Source: Anseongella ginsenosidimutans (GTDB lineage Bacteria; Bacteroidota; Bacteroidia; Sphingobacteriales; Sphingobacteriaceae). From it: a stretch of DNA of 64,000 bases. This document shows, piece after piece, positions 27,142 through 36,181 of this stretch. How positions within the stretch are numbered: position 1 is the first letter of the stretch; each line of letters begins with the position of its first letter. The stretch lies in assembly GCF_008033235.1 (NCBI RefSeq), contig NZ_CP042432.1, forward strand, positions 868,001-932,000, read 5' to 3'. The notes beneath the pieces are model-generated. The model worked only from the letters and a program-made list of their open reading frames with translations. It did not search any database and was not told the origin of the DNA. A program made the position numbers and the translations under genes.

Positions 27142-27968
27142 CTATAAACGGGGGAAAATACTAAGCAGGCCCAGCAACCCGGCTTTGTAAAATACCAGGA
27201 AGAAAATAAAGAGATCGGTTATAAAATGAACCGCTATGGGTAACAGCAGCCCCCGGCCACTTTTCTGAGAATGCCCAGGGCGCATCCATAGGAAAAGGCC
27301 ATCAGCACCCCCGCTAGTCCACTCGGAATGCCCTGCAGATGAATGAGGCCAAAGATCAGCGCCTGAACAAGTATGGCGTAGGCGCCTTTTCCAAAAGCCG
27401 CCTCCAGAGCGTCCTGAAACACCCCGCGAAAAATAACTTCCTGCGTGACCGCATTGATAACAGCGAACAGCAACGCAAAAATAACCAGCTCAATATAAAG
27501 GATCTCAGGATGGAAAAGGTAGACGTAATATTCAATAACGTTTTCAGAATGCATCGCCCACATCAATAAAGCTGGCAGGCTAAAAGCAAGAATAAGCAGC
27601 CCGGCTATCATCGCTTTCCGGCTGCAGCCGCCCCATCTGAACCAGCTAAGCGTTTTTCTTAAAGGAGGAATTAGAAGGACGATAAGAAGATAGGAGAGAA
27701 ACGGCGCTACCAATCCCGTTGGCAGATCGGAAGGCCAAAGGGGAGAATTCTTCCACCCGAAAAGCAATAGAAAGAAAAGGCACAGGTGAACCAGCAGATA
27801 CCGTTTTTGAACAAAGGAGATGCCCAGAATAACGATACCTGATAAGAGTCCGGCGATGGTGATCCAATTGCTTTCCAGGCCCGCGGCGGGAAGAAGAAGC
27901 AGGCCTGCTGACACAACAGAAATGCTTAGGGCCAGTACCGCTTCTATATTCCCGGGGTATTTGGACAT
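27142..27968 (-). CDS. CPBP-family intramembrane metalloprotease (CAAX protease-like), interrupted by a -1 frameshift near its end
   Basis: A polytopic membrane protein of the CPBP/Abi family with eight or so helices. The two conserved motifs are present: NAVTQEVIFRGVFQ with the EExxxR-type motif (here QEVIFR) and ALIFGLIHL with its His. As read, the frame ends at 27234 in LRKVAGGCCYP. One extra C in the C5 run at 27250-27254 (+ strand) gives GGLLLPIAVHFITDLFIFFLV, the usual third motif with His and Asp, and a stop at 27142 (275 residues). Substrate unknown. It stands immediately upstream of the kinase gene on the same strand, so the protease, kinase and regulator are probably one operon. Confidence 0.83.
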
Positions 27969-28010
27969 TTAACAGGAAATAGCTAAATTCACACAGCTAA
28001 AATTCTAAAA

Positions 28011-28163
28011 ATGATGAAAAAACGCACAAAATTTATGCTCCTTTTCAGCTGCGCACTTTTCTGCAGCCAGTTTTTCTTTAGCTGCAATCCGCCCCGCGAA
28101 CCGGATCCGGGAGATACTGCAAGGCAACAACAGGAAGAAGGCCTGCGCATCTTTAGAAAATAA
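28011..28163 (+). CDS. Small putative lipoprotein (50 residues)
   Basis: A short ORF on the + strand with a convincing lipoprotein signal: Lys/Arg at positions 3-7, a hydrophobic stretch, and Cys at about 25 preceded by FFFS, giving a mature tail of about 26 polar residues rich in Pro, Asp, Gln and Glu. The start may be either of two adjacent ATGs. It lies between the divergent CPBP gene and convergent pdhC. No homologue recognised; codon use looks like its neighbours. Confidence 0.55.
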   Translation: MMKKRTKFMLLFSCALFCSQFFFSCNPPREPDPGDTARQQQEEGLRIFRK

Positions 28164-28175
28164 AGGAAGCCAACC

Positions 28176-29519
28176 TTACACCAGTATCCGAAGCGGATCT
28201 TCCAGCATGGATTTCAACGTTTGAAGGAAGGCGGCGCCGGTAGCGCCGTCAACTGCACGATGGTCGCAGGAAAGTGTCATTTTCATTTCATTTCCTGCAG
28301 CTATGGCTCCGTCCGCTCCCACCACGGGGACTTTCCGGATTCCTCCCACCGCTAAAATACAAGCATCCGGCGGGTTAATAATCGCTGTAAATTCTTCGAT
28401 TCCGAACATTCCCAGGTTGGAAATGGTAAAGGTACTGCCTTCCCAGTCGGAGGGCTGAAGCTTCTTGTCTTTTGCCTTTTGTGCAAAGTCCTTGACCTCG
28501 CCCGCAATCTGGGAAAGGGACTTTGCATCGGCAAAACGCACAACGGGAACAAGCAGGCCGTCTTCTACAGCTACTGCCACGCCTATGTTGATATGATGAT
28601 TATACCTGATCTTGTCTCCCAGCCAGGATGAGTTAACATTCGGATGCTGGCGCAGAGCAGCAGCTGCGGCTTTCAGGATTAAGTCGTTAAACGAAATTTT
28701 TACAGGGGACAGCTCATTCAGCCTGGTGCGGGCTTCAATGGCTTTATCCATGTTCACGGAAATGGTGAGGTAAAAATGAGGAGCGCCGAATTTGCTTTCG
28801 GAAAGGCGGCGCGCGATGGTTTTACGCATCTGCGAAACCTTTACTTCCTCAAAGCTTTCCTGTCCGGCTACTACCCTGGCTGCTGCCGCTGGTTTTGCTT
28901 CCGCGGCGGCTGCGGCCGGCGCGGCTTCTTCCGGCTTATAAGATTCTACATCCTTCTTCACAATACGTCCGCCGGCGGCGCTGCCTTTCACGCGGGACAG
29001 GTCAATGCCTTTTTCCTTGGCGATTTTCCGGGCAAGCGGAGAAGCTTTGATCCTCTTTCCGCCTTCAACCGACTCTTCTTCTTCCGAACCTTCGTCCTCG
29101 GTGTCTTCGGCGGGCGCGGCTTCCTTCTTTTCTTCTTTCGCCGGCGCTTCTTTCTTCGCTTCTTCCTTTGGAGCATCTTCCTTAGGAGCTTCTTCCTTCG
29201 GGGCCTCTTCTTCCTTGTCTCCTTCTTCGCCGCCCTGGGAACTCTTTTGCTCTTCTTCCAGCAATGCCTTATAATCTTCTCCCTCTTCACCCAATACGGC
29301 GATCACGTCGTTTACCGGAACGGCATCCCCTTCACCGGGCCCGATATATAACAAGGTTCCTTCCTGGAACGATTCGAAATCCATCGTCGCCTTGTCCGTC
29401 TCAATTTCCGCGACAAGGTCACCTGAACTTATTTTATCCCCAACTTTTTTATGCCATTTGGCCAGGACACCCTCGGTCATGGTATCGCTCATCTTCGGCA
29501 TTCTGATTACTTCGGCCAT
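28176..29519 (-). CDS. pdhC: Pyruvate dehydrogenase E2, dihydrolipoamide acetyltransferase
   Basis: The acetyl-transferring core of the pyruvate dehydrogenase complex, 447 residues. One lipoyl domain (ETDKATMDFES, lipoylated Lys about 44) is at the N-terminus. A long flexible linker rich in Lys, Glu, Ala and Pro repeats follows (about 90-150), then a peripheral-subunit-binding domain (RIKASPLARKIAKEKGIDLSRVKG) and the catalytic domain with the C-terminal LSCDHRAVDGATGAAFL carrying the His and Asp. It follows pdhA by 44 bases. E1-beta and E3 are not in this window. Confidence 0.95.
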   Translation of the reverse strand: MAEVIRMPKMSDTMTEGVLAKWHKKVGDKISSGDLVAEIETDKATMDFESFQEGTLLYIGPGEGDAVPVNDVIAVLGEEGEDYKALLEEEQKSSQGGEEGDKEEEAPKEEAPKEDAPKEEAKKEAPAKEEKKEAAPAEDTEDEGSEEEESVEGGKRIKASPLARKIAKEKGIDLSRVKGSAAGGRIVKKDVESYKPEEAAPAAAAAEAKPAAAARVVAGQESFEEVKVSQMRKTIARRLSESKFGAPHFYLTISVNMDKAIEARTRLNELSPVKISFNDLILKAAAAALRQHPNVNSSWLGDKIRYNHHINIGVAVAVEDGLLVPVVRFADAKSLSQIAGEVKDFAQKAKDKKLQPSDWEGSTFTISNLGMFGIEEFTAIINPPDACILAVGGIRKVPVVGADGAIAAGNEMKMTLSCDHRAVDGATGAAFLQTLKSMLEDPLRILV

Positions 29520-29563
29520 GCTTAGTAAGTTTTATTTTTACAGAAACTGTTAACAGTCTCTTA

Positions 29564-30589
29564 TTAGTCCATAATAAACGGATAATCTTCCTGGACGTAG
29601 ACGTCCTTGTAAAGCTCCTCTGCTTCCGGAAACGGTGATTCCTCCGCGAACTTTACTGAATCTTCCACCTGTTCCTTTACCCTGTTGCCGACTTCTTCCA
29701 GCCAGGCTTCATCAGCGTACTTTTTCTCAAGGATGATATTCTTAACAATTTCGATGGGATCTTTTGCCTTATATTCCTCCACTTCCTCTTTGGTGCGGTA
29801 TTTTGCCGGGTCGGACATAGAATGTCCCTTGTACCGGTACGTGCGCATTTCAAGGAACGTGGGGCCTTCGCCTTTACGGGCGCGTTGCACGGCCCTGTCA
29901 ATGGCCTCATGCACGGATTCGCAGCTCATGCCGTCTACAGGCTCGGATGGCATGTCATACGCCAGGCCAATCTTGTAAATATCCGTTACATTGGTGGTGC
30001 GCTGCACCGAAGTTCCCATAGCATAACCGTTATTTTCGCAAACAAAGATTACCGGGATCTTCCAGAGCATGGCCATGTTGAAGGTCTCGTTTAATGCTCC
30101 CTGCCGAACGGCGCCGTCTCCCAGGTAACAAATACAAACGTTATCGGTTCCTTTATATTGTTCGGCGAAACCGATCCCGGCGCCGAGCGGTATTTGTCCG
30201 CCCACTATCCCATGCCCACCGAAAAAGTAATGTTCTTTCGAGAACAAGTGCATGGAGCCGCCTTTCCCCTTGGAGCATCCGGTGGCCTTTCCATACAATT
30301 CGGCCATGATGGCGCGCGGCGTTACCCCCTTGCCAAGTGCGTGAGCATGATCCCGGTAAGCAGTAATAATAGGGTCTTCCTGCCGGATAGCCGAAATAGT
30401 CCCCGCAATTACCGCTTCCTGACCAATGTACAGGTGGCAGAAACCCCTGATTTTTTGCTGGCCGTAAAGCTGTCCTGATTTTTCTTCGAAACGCCGCATT
30501 AACAGCATACTCTCATACCACTGTAAATACGTTTCTTTGGTCACAGGCACAGCGCCTGCCTCTTTTTTAGCTTCAGTTGTTGAACTCAT
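29564..30589 (-). CDS. pdhA: Pyruvate dehydrogenase E1 component, alpha subunit
   Basis: The thiamine diphosphate-dependent subunit that decarboxylates pyruvate with its beta partner. The 341-residue protein includes GFCHLYIGQEAV, YRDHAHALGKG, the loop HLFSKEHYFFGGHGIVGGQIPLGAG, the ThDP/Mg motif GDGAVRQGALNETFNMA...ENNGYAMGT, and phosphorylation-loop-like YRYKGHSMSDPAKYR. It is the first gene of a pdhA-pdhC unit. A 17-base palindrome precedes it. Confidence 0.95.
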   Translation of the reverse strand: MSSTTEAKKEAGAVPVTKETYLQWYESMLLMRRFEEKSGQLYGQQKIRGFCHLYIGQEAVIAGTISAIRQEDPIITAYRDHAHALGKGVTPRAIMAELYGKATGCSKGKGGSMHLFSKEHYFFGGHGIVGGQIPLGAGIGFAEQYKGTDNVCICYLGDGAVRQGALNETFNMAMLWKIPVIFVCENNGYAMGTSVQRTTNVTDIYKIGLAYDMPSEPVDGMSCESVHEAIDRAVQRARKGEGPTFLEMRTYRYKGHSMSDPAKYRTKEEVEEYKAKDPIEIVKNIILEKKYADEAWLEEVGNRVKEQVEDSVKFAEESPFPEAEELYKDVYVQEDYPFIMD

Positions 30590-30618
30590 ATCCTGAAAAA
30601 CATAAGAAGGGCAAATGT

Positions 30619-30635
30619 ATCAAAATAATTTTGAT
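30619..30635. promoter_or_regulatory. Palindrome upstream of pdhA, candidate operator
   Basis: ATCAAAAT-A-ATTTTGAT is a perfect palindrome with one central base, 30 bases upstream of the pdhA start. On the minus strand TACATTTG, which fits the -7 element TAnnTTTG, abuts it. Such a position suits a repressor site; the regulator is unknown. Confidence 0.45.
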
Positions 30636-30710
30636 GGGACACACTAAATTTAAATAAGAAGCCGTTTTTTAGGGGAACATTATTATTTTTGCACTCCAGC
30701 GAAGAACTGC

Positions 30711-31277
30711 ATGTTAAAGAGCGTATTACTTATTGCATTATTGTGCCTGGGCCTCAAGGGCTGGGCTCAGGAAAAAACACCCTTTGCTCCTGTTGACCAG
30801 AAGGATATGAAGAAAGTCCTGCAGCTGGCTGAACAGGATTCCCTTTCGCGGAAATACTTTACGCACCTCCTTGGAGTTCCTGTCAATTTTAATGCCAATC
30901 TAAAGCTTTACGATTTTATCCAGGAATGGATGGGCACGCCTTATCGTTTCGGGGGAGACAGCAAAGGCGGCATTGACTGTTCCAGGTTTGTAAATCGTGC
31001 CTATGAATTCGTTTATGACTCTGTTCTTGGAGGGAAAACCTCCCGGGGCATTTATAAAGAACTTACGGAGATTGTTTCCACGGACGAGCTAAAAGAAGGC
31101 GATTTCGTCTTTTTTAAAATAGGCCGGCGATATATTTCCCATATCGGAATTTACCTGGGTGACAATAAATTTGTGCATGCGTCCAGGAGCGAGGGAGTCA
31201 CCATCAGCGACCTGAACGAACCTTACTGGAAACGTTATTTCTACAAGGCGGGCCGCCTGATAGGCCAGTACTTTTAA
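30711..31277 (+). CDS. NlpC/P60-family C40 peptidase (cell wall endopeptidase)
   Basis: A secreted 188-residue peptidase with a signal peptide to about residue 20. The NlpC/P60 fold covers about 75-185: WMGTPYRFGGDSKGGIDCSRFV with the catalytic Cys, then GDFVFFKIGRRYISHIGIYLGDNKFVHA with the catalytic His. Such enzymes cut gamma-D-Glu-diaminopimelate bonds of peptidoglycan stem peptides. It lies alone, convergent with mscS (19 bases between the stops). Confidence 0.9.
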   Translation: MLKSVLLIALLCLGLKGWAQEKTPFAPVDQKDMKKVLQLAEQDSLSRKYFTHLLGVPVNFNANLKLYDFIQEWMGTPYRFGGDSKGGIDCSRFVNRAYEFVYDSVLGGKTSRGIYKELTEIVSTDELKEGDFVFFKIGRRYISHIGIYLGDNKFVHASRSEGVTISDLNEPYWKRYFYKAGRLIGQYF

Positions 31278-31296
31278 CATCCGAAAGGCTGCTTCG

Positions 31297-32175
31297 TCAG
31301 GAAGGGCTGGTTCCCGATGACCTGCTTCCCAAAGATCCGGTACCCTGCTGGGTTTCGTTCCGGATGATAACTTCCCGCTGCGGGAACGGAAGAGAAATAC
31401 CATTTGCCTCAAGCGTTTCTTTTATGGTTTCCTGCCCTTCAAAGAAAACATCCCAATAATCGTCCTTGCCTACCCATATGCGCCCGATCAGGTTAACCGA
31501 GCTATCGGCGAGCTGGTTTAAAACAACGATGGGAGCGGCGGGTTCTTTCCGGACACGCGGATCCGAATTAAAGATCTCGAGCATCAGTTCCCGGGCTTTC
31601 CGGATGTCCGAATCATAAGCTATCCCGATATTGAAATCGAGCCTTCGCATGCCGTTCCTTGAATAATTCGTGATCACGGAATTGGCCAGGGGGCCGTTGG
31701 GAGCATATACCTCCTCGTTTCCGGGCGTAGTGAGCGTGGTGTATAAAATATCTATTTTTTTAACCGTCCCGGAGGCCTCGCTCGTTGAACTGATATATTC
31801 CCCTACTCTGAAAGGCTTAAAAAGCAGGATCAGGACTCCTCCCGCGAAGTTGGAAAGGCTGCCTTGCAGCGCAAGCCCGATAGCCAGTCCCGCCGCCCCG
31901 ATAAGGGTAAGGAAGGAAGTAGTCGCAATCCCTATCATCCGGGCAACGGACATAAACAGCAGGATATAGAGTACAAAGTTAGCGAGACTTGACAAAAACC
32001 CGATCAGCGAGGGATCCACGCGACGCTTTTCCATGCGCTTGTTGATCCCCCGCATCAGGTATTTGATCAAAATAACCCCGGCAACCAGCGTAACGATGGC
32101 CAGCAGGATACCCGGTCCGCGGGTGTAAAGGAAGTTAAAGAAATAATTACTGATGTTATCGGTAGTTTCATTCAT
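31297..32175 (-). CDS. mscS: Small-conductance mechanosensitive channel (MscS family)
   Basis: An inner-membrane channel of 292 residues, the usual minimal MscS size. Three membrane helices occupy about residues 15-110. The pore helix region is AAGLAIGLALQGSLSNFAGGVLILLFKPFRVGEYI, diagnostic for MscS, with GTVKKIDILYTTL and the beta domain PNGPLANSVITNYSRN after it. It releases solutes on hypo-osmotic shock. Confidence 0.93.
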   Translation of the reverse strand: MNETTDNISNYFFNFLYTRGPGILLAIVTLVAGVILIKYLMRGINKRMEKRRVDPSLIGFLSSLANFVLYILLFMSVARMIGIATTSFLTLIGAAGLAIGLALQGSLSNFAGGVLILLFKPFRVGEYISSTSEASGTVKKIDILYTTLTTPGNEEVYAPNGPLANSVITNYSRNGMRRLDFNIGIAYDSDIRKARELMLEIFNSDPRVRKEPAAPIVVLNQLADSSVNLIGRIWVGKDDYWDVFFEGQETIKETLEANGISLPFPQREVIIRNETQQGTGSLGSRSSGTSPS

Positions 32176-32206
32176 AAAGAATGCTTCGCAATAGTTGTGC
32201 CTTTAT

Positions 32207-32220
32207 GCCGGCCGGCCGGC
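32207..32220. repeat. GCCGGC-rich palindrome
   Basis: A 14-base run GCCGGCCGGCCGGC, self-complementary, in the short gap between mscS and the amidotransferase gene. It may terminate or stabilise transcripts. Confidence 0.35.
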
Positions 32221-32224
32221 AAAC

Positions 32225-33022
32225 TCAGCGGGCTTTTATGCGGCCCTGCCCCGCAGCCAATTGCTCAAGCAGCTGCTCCAGGTAGCGATTTGCCGGAAGG
32301 ATAAATTCATTTCCCGATAAAATTTGGGCAGGCGTTTGAATGAATCTGCCGGCTGTGGCTGCGGCATTCCCGGCAGCGGGAGCCGCTTCCCCGGCAGTAA
32401 TTTCCACGGTGCGAAATTCTTCCACACCCTCCTTTACCATTTCTTCAAGCGCTGCGCGGTTTACTTCACAATGGAACTGTAAGCCCAGGACGCAGTCCGT
32501 ATACCAGAAGCCCTGGTTCCTGCAGGCTTCCGAAGAAGCGATACGGCGGCAGTTTTCGGGAAGGTCAAAGGTATCGCCATGCCAGTGAAATACGGTAAGC
32601 GCCGCCAGCCCGCCCGCCGCCAAGCCGCCAGCATCCGGCCCGGAGGCTTCCCGGCCTGAAAAAGTTACCGGGAACCAGCCAATTTCCTTCTGCGGATTAG
32701 GGTACACCCTGGCGCCGAGTACCTGAGCTATTAACTGCGCTCCCAGGCAAATCCCAATCACCGTTTTTCCCGCGGAAATGGCTTGCCTAATGAAGGCCTT
32801 TTCCGGAGCCATCCAGGGATAACAGCCTTCATCATGTGCGCTCATGGGCCCGCCCATGATCACGAGCCAATCTATTCCATCCAGGGCCGGTAAAGCTTCC
32901 TGTTCATAAAAACGGGTTCTGGTCAGGGAATGACCTTTCTGTTGAGCCCATTCAGCAATACTGCCGGGCCCCTCAAAGGGAACGTGCTGAAAATAGTGTA
33001 TCCTCAGGTGTTCGGAATGCAT
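32225..33022 (-). CDS. Class I glutamine amidotransferase-like protein
   Basis: A 265-residue stand-alone GATase1 domain. The nucleophile is in GICLGAQLIAQVLGA, and FHWHGDTFDLP and LGLQFHCEVN supply the conserved His region. WLVIMGGPMSAHDEG is the first conserved block. The start is set at MHSEHLRIHYFQHVPFEG (33022), since family members begin there; the upstream extension from 33085 would run into the divergent reductase gene. Two Ala/Gly-rich low-complexity inserts (about 32600-32660 and 32350-32400) are unusual. Acceptor substrate unknown; relatives are annotated as GMP synthase-like. Divergent from the aldo/keto reductase. Confidence 0.85.
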   Translation of the reverse strand: MHSEHLRIHYFQHVPFEGPGSIAEWAQQKGHSLTRTRFYEQEALPALDGIDWLVIMGGPMSAHDEGCYPWMAPEKAFIRQAISAGKTVIGICLGAQLIAQVLGARVYPNPQKEIGWFPVTFSGREASGPDAGGLAAGGLAALTVFHWHGDTFDLPENCRRIASSEACRNQGFWYTDCVLGLQFHCEVNRAALEEMVKEGVEEFRTVEITAGEAAPAAGNAAATAGRFIQTPAQILSGNEFILPANRYLEQLLEQLAAGQGRIKAR

Positions 33023-33070
33023 TTTATCAAGCTTTCGGCAAAAATACCGAACAATACGTATTTTTACCTT

Positions 33071-34069
33071 ATGGAATACAGACAACTTGGAAAAAGCGAT
33101 TTGAAGGTTTCATCGATCACGTTCGGCGCCTGGGCTATTGGCGGATGGATGTGGGGCGGCGCCGACAGGCGCGAAGCGATAAAGGCGATCCATAAAGCCG
33201 CCGACCTGGGAATCACCAGCATTGACACGGCGCCCATTTACGGCATGGGAACCAGCGAAGAAATAGTAGGGGAAGCCGTCCGTGAACTTTCCCGCGATAA
33301 AATACAGCTGCTGACCAAATTCGGACTCGTTTGGGAAGGGACCAGCGGCCGCCTCCATATGAAGGACAGTCCTCACCAGGGCAAAAAGTACGATGTTTAC
33401 AAATATGCAGCTGCGGACAGTATCCGGAAAGAATGCGAAAACAGCCTTCGCCGGCTGAAAACCGATTATATAGACCTTTACCAGATCCATTGGCCCGACC
33501 CGACAACTCCCATTGACGAAACAATGGACGCGGTGGCTGCGCTGATCCGGGAAGGGAAAGTGCGGGAAGCGGGCGTCTGCAATTATTCGGCGGCAGAAAT
33601 GAAGGAAGCGGAAACTACGCTGAAGCTTGTGTCCAACCAGGTCCCCTACAGCATGGTTAACCGCGGAATTGAAGCAGAAATTGTTCCCCATTGCCTGGAA
33701 ACAGGCGCCGGAATTCTTGCTTACAGTCCCCTGCAGCGCGGCGTACTTACCGGCAAATTCCAGCCCGGCCATGAATTTAAGGAAGGGGACCACCGGCCTC
33801 AAACTCCATTTTTCAAACCGGGGAACATATCGCGCATTAACACGTTCCTGGAAAAGATCAGGCCCATTGCAGAAGACAAAGGCGCCACGCTCGCCCAGCT
33901 CGTACTCCGCTGGACCATTGATCAGCCTGGCATCACCGCAGCCCTCGCAGGAGCCCGCGATGCCGCCCAGGTTGCTCAGAACGCCAAAGCGGCAGAGATT
34001 ACGCTGAATGCCGAAGAGTTAGCGAGCATTAACGGCCACCTGGCGGAACTGGAGCTGAAGGCAGATTAA
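33071..34069 (+). CDS. Aldo/keto reductase
   Basis: A 332-residue NADPH-dependent oxidoreductase with the AKR TIM barrel. MEYRQLGKSDLKVSSITFGAW opens it, SIDTAPIYGMGTSEEIVG has the catalytic Asp/Tyr, LLTKFGLVW the Lys, and DLYQIHWPDP the His. TLAQLVLRWTIDQPGITAALAGARDAAQ is the cofactor-binding end. The start is the ATG at 33071; the open frame extends to 32930 but without family similarity. Its stop lies inside the convergent TonB-C gene (41-base overlap). Substrate unknown. Confidence 0.92.
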   Translation: MEYRQLGKSDLKVSSITFGAWAIGGWMWGGADRREAIKAIHKAADLGITSIDTAPIYGMGTSEEIVGEAVRELSRDKIQLLTKFGLVWEGTSGRLHMKDSPHQGKKYDVYKYAAADSIRKECENSLRRLKTDYIDLYQIHWPDPTTPIDETMDAVAALIREGKVREAGVCNYSAAEMKEAETTLKLVSNQVPYSMVNRGIEAEIVPHCLETGAGILAYSPLQRGVLTGKFQPGHEFKEGDHRPQTPFFKPGNISRINTFLEKIRPIAEDKGATLAQLVLRWTIDQPGITAALAGARDAAQVAQNAKAAEITLNAEELASINGHLAELELKAD

Positions 34070-34502
34070 AATTAAAAGGCTGGGAAAAAGATACCCTTAC
34101 CAGCTGACCGTTGAGCTGGCCGGGTACCCATCGTTCCATTTTTTGAATGACCCTGATCGCTTCCGCATCCAGGGCCGGCGCTACTCCTTTAATTACTTCC
34201 GCGTCTTTAACTAATCCATCTCTATCAATGACGTATCTAACAATAACGACCCCGCTGGCTTTCTTCTTCAAAGCTTCCTGGGGAAAACGGACATGGGCGG
34301 CAATCAACTCGTTGATTCCTTCTTGCCCGCCAGGATACATCGGAAAACGGTTAGGCTTTTCCGCAAATTCGCCTGGAAGGCTTCCCCTTACCTCCTTATA
34401 ATTGTGTTTTTCAACAAAGCGGGCATCCGGCCATTTTGCTGCAGCGCAAGATGCCAGGAAAATACAAATGCAAACGCTGGCAGCCAGGTAAAGTGCTTTC
34501 AT
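34029..34502 (-). CDS. Lipoprotein with TonB C-terminal domain
   Basis: A 157-residue exported protein with signal peptide and lipobox FLASC (Cys about 19). The C-terminal 90 residues form a TonB-C fold: ALKKKASGVVIVRYVIDRDGLVKDAEVIKG, ALDAEAIRVIQKMERWVPGQ and VRVSFSQPFNF. It lacks the membrane anchor and Pro-rich span of a true TonB, so it is unlikely to energise receptors. In Bacteroidota such lipoproteins are common and unexplained. Overlaps the end of the aldo/keto reductase gene and is followed on the same strand, upstream, by the sulfatase gene (7 bases). Confidence 0.85.
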   Translation of the reverse strand: MKALYLAASVCICIFLASCAAAKWPDARFVEKHNYKEVRGSLPGEFAEKPNRFPMYPGGQEGINELIAAHVRFPQEALKKKASGVVIVRYVIDRDGLVKDAEVIKGVAPALDAEAIRVIQKMERWVPGQLNGQLVRVSFSQPFNFNLPSAPVPPGGR

Positions 34503-34509
34503 ATATTTT

Positions 34510-36078
34510 TTAATAAGTTCCGTTATAGCGATTGTCGAATTTTTTATGGCCGATCCGTTTTAACGGGATCTGCATGCCTCCGGTTTCTTCCAGCCAGCTC
34601 CACATAGCGTCCACCATACCTTTAATGGTATCCTGGTGAGCCTTACTCCGGATAAGATTATTCACCTCCCAGGGATCTTCCCGGAGATCGTAAAACTCAT
34701 TGATGTCCCAGACGCCGTGGTTGAAAATATATTTATAACGATCCGTCCGCACGCCGAAAATCGTGGGGGTTTGCGGGAAAGCGTACTCCCAGTAATATTC
34801 GTAATAAACCTCATCGCGCCAGGGAATGTCCTCTCCGCGCAACAGCGGGGCAAACGACATTCCTTGCATTGGCGAGGGTGTTTTAACGCCGGCAAGTTCC
34901 AGTACTGTGGGGCCGATATCAATGTTTTGCACCATCTTTTCCAGCTCATGCTGCTGGAATTGCATTCCGGGCGCCCATACCAGGAGCGGCACGCGCATGG
35001 ATTCTTCATACATATGGCGCTTGTCAATGAGGCCGTGTTCTCCGAAGCCAAAGCCATTATCGCCCATGTAGATCACCACGGTATTTTCAGCTAAGCCCTT
35101 TTCTGTCAGGAATTCCAGCACTCTTCCCACACTTTCGTCCAGGGCCAGCAAGGTTTCCAGGTAGCGACGGTAAAAATCGTCGAAAACAATGGTTCCGTGG
35201 TACATATAATCTACCCCATGCCAGCTGTACCGCTGCTCCCGCACCCAATCCGGGATATCCTGTTTATTGACCGGGCCTTCCGGGCCCCGGAAACCCGGCG
35301 GCATTTCCACCGTGCTTGAATCGGTCGCGGTCAGGAACATAGAAGGCGGGTACTGGATCTCCAGGTTGGCATAACTTCCCGCATGCCGCTTTGCCGGGTA
35401 AAATTCGGCATGATTGGCCTTATGTGAAAGGTAGAGGAAAAACGGCTTTTCGCTGCCGGCGCTGTCCAGCCAGTTCACGGCATAATCGGTGAGCAGGTCG
35501 GTCATATAGGTGCTGTCGGCATGCTTGACCTGCTTCCCGTCCACGTTCAGGGTAGGATTATAGTATTGTCCCTGTCCTTTGAAACTCACCCAGTGATCAA
35601 AGCCCGGCTGAGGCTGATCGTCCTGGTTTCCCATATGCCATTTCCCGATAAAAGCCGTCTGATAACCCGCCTCCTGCAAATACTGGGGGAAGAAACGGAG
35701 TCCCTCCGGCATGGGCGCTGAATTATCTACAATCGTATGGGTATGCGCATACTGCCCCGTAAGAATCGAAGCCCGGCTGGGCGAACAAAGGGCAGTACTT
35801 ACAAAAGCGTTCTTTACATGCACCCCTTCCCTGGCCATCCGGTCCATATTCGGCGTTTTCAGCCCGGGAATCTTTCCCATAAAGCCCATCGCATCGTAGC
35901 GGTGATCATCGGCAAGAATAAAAACCACGTTCAGCGGCTTTGCGCCTTCGATCTTTTCTATTTCAATTTCGGGGGAACCTTCTGTTTCAGAGGATGAGGC
36001 CGTATTGCGGTTCTGCTGCTGGCAACTGCCTGCCATGGCGGCGGCCAGCGCCAGGAAAAGGGGGATTCTTACTTTCAT
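34510..36078 (-). CDS. Type I sulfatase (arylsulfatase family) lipoprotein
   Basis: A 522-residue sulfatase with lipobox AMAGSC near residue 19. LNVVFILADDHRYDAMG holds the metal-binding Asp pair. The formylglycine motif CSPSRASILTGQ has Cys as the residue to be converted (anaerobic-type or FGE). FIGKWHMG and MGDNGFGFGEHG complete the calcium site. These enzymes remove sulfate from glycans in the periplasm. No sulfatase-maturing enzyme or PUL partner is next to it. The TonB-C lipoprotein gene follows after 7 bases. Confidence 0.93.
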   Translation of the reverse strand: MKVRIPLFLALAAAMAGSCQQQNRNTASSSETEGSPEIEIEKIEGAKPLNVVFILADDHRYDAMGFMGKIPGLKTPNMDRMAREGVHVKNAFVSTALCSPSRASILTGQYAHTHTIVDNSAPMPEGLRFFPQYLQEAGYQTAFIGKWHMGNQDDQPQPGFDHWVSFKGQGQYYNPTLNVDGKQVKHADSTYMTDLLTDYAVNWLDSAGSEKPFFLYLSHKANHAEFYPAKRHAGSYANLEIQYPPSMFLTATDSSTVEMPPGFRGPEGPVNKQDIPDWVREQRYSWHGVDYMYHGTIVFDDFYRRYLETLLALDESVGRVLEFLTEKGLAENTVVIYMGDNGFGFGEHGLIDKRHMYEESMRVPLLVWAPGMQFQQHELEKMVQNIDIGPTVLELAGVKTPSPMQGMSFAPLLRGEDIPWRDEVYYEYYWEYAFPQTPTIFGVRTDRYKYIFNHGVWDINEFYDLREDPWEVNNLIRSKAHQDTIKGMVDAMWSWLEETGGMQIPLKRIGHKKFDNRYNGTY

Positions 36079-36181
36079 CGTTACAATTATTGACGATTCG
36101 CCACAAATTACTGTAACAATCGGATTTTATCAAATTATCTTCCGCCAGTCCTGTCAGCTGTTTGATGTGGGGTGAACGATA

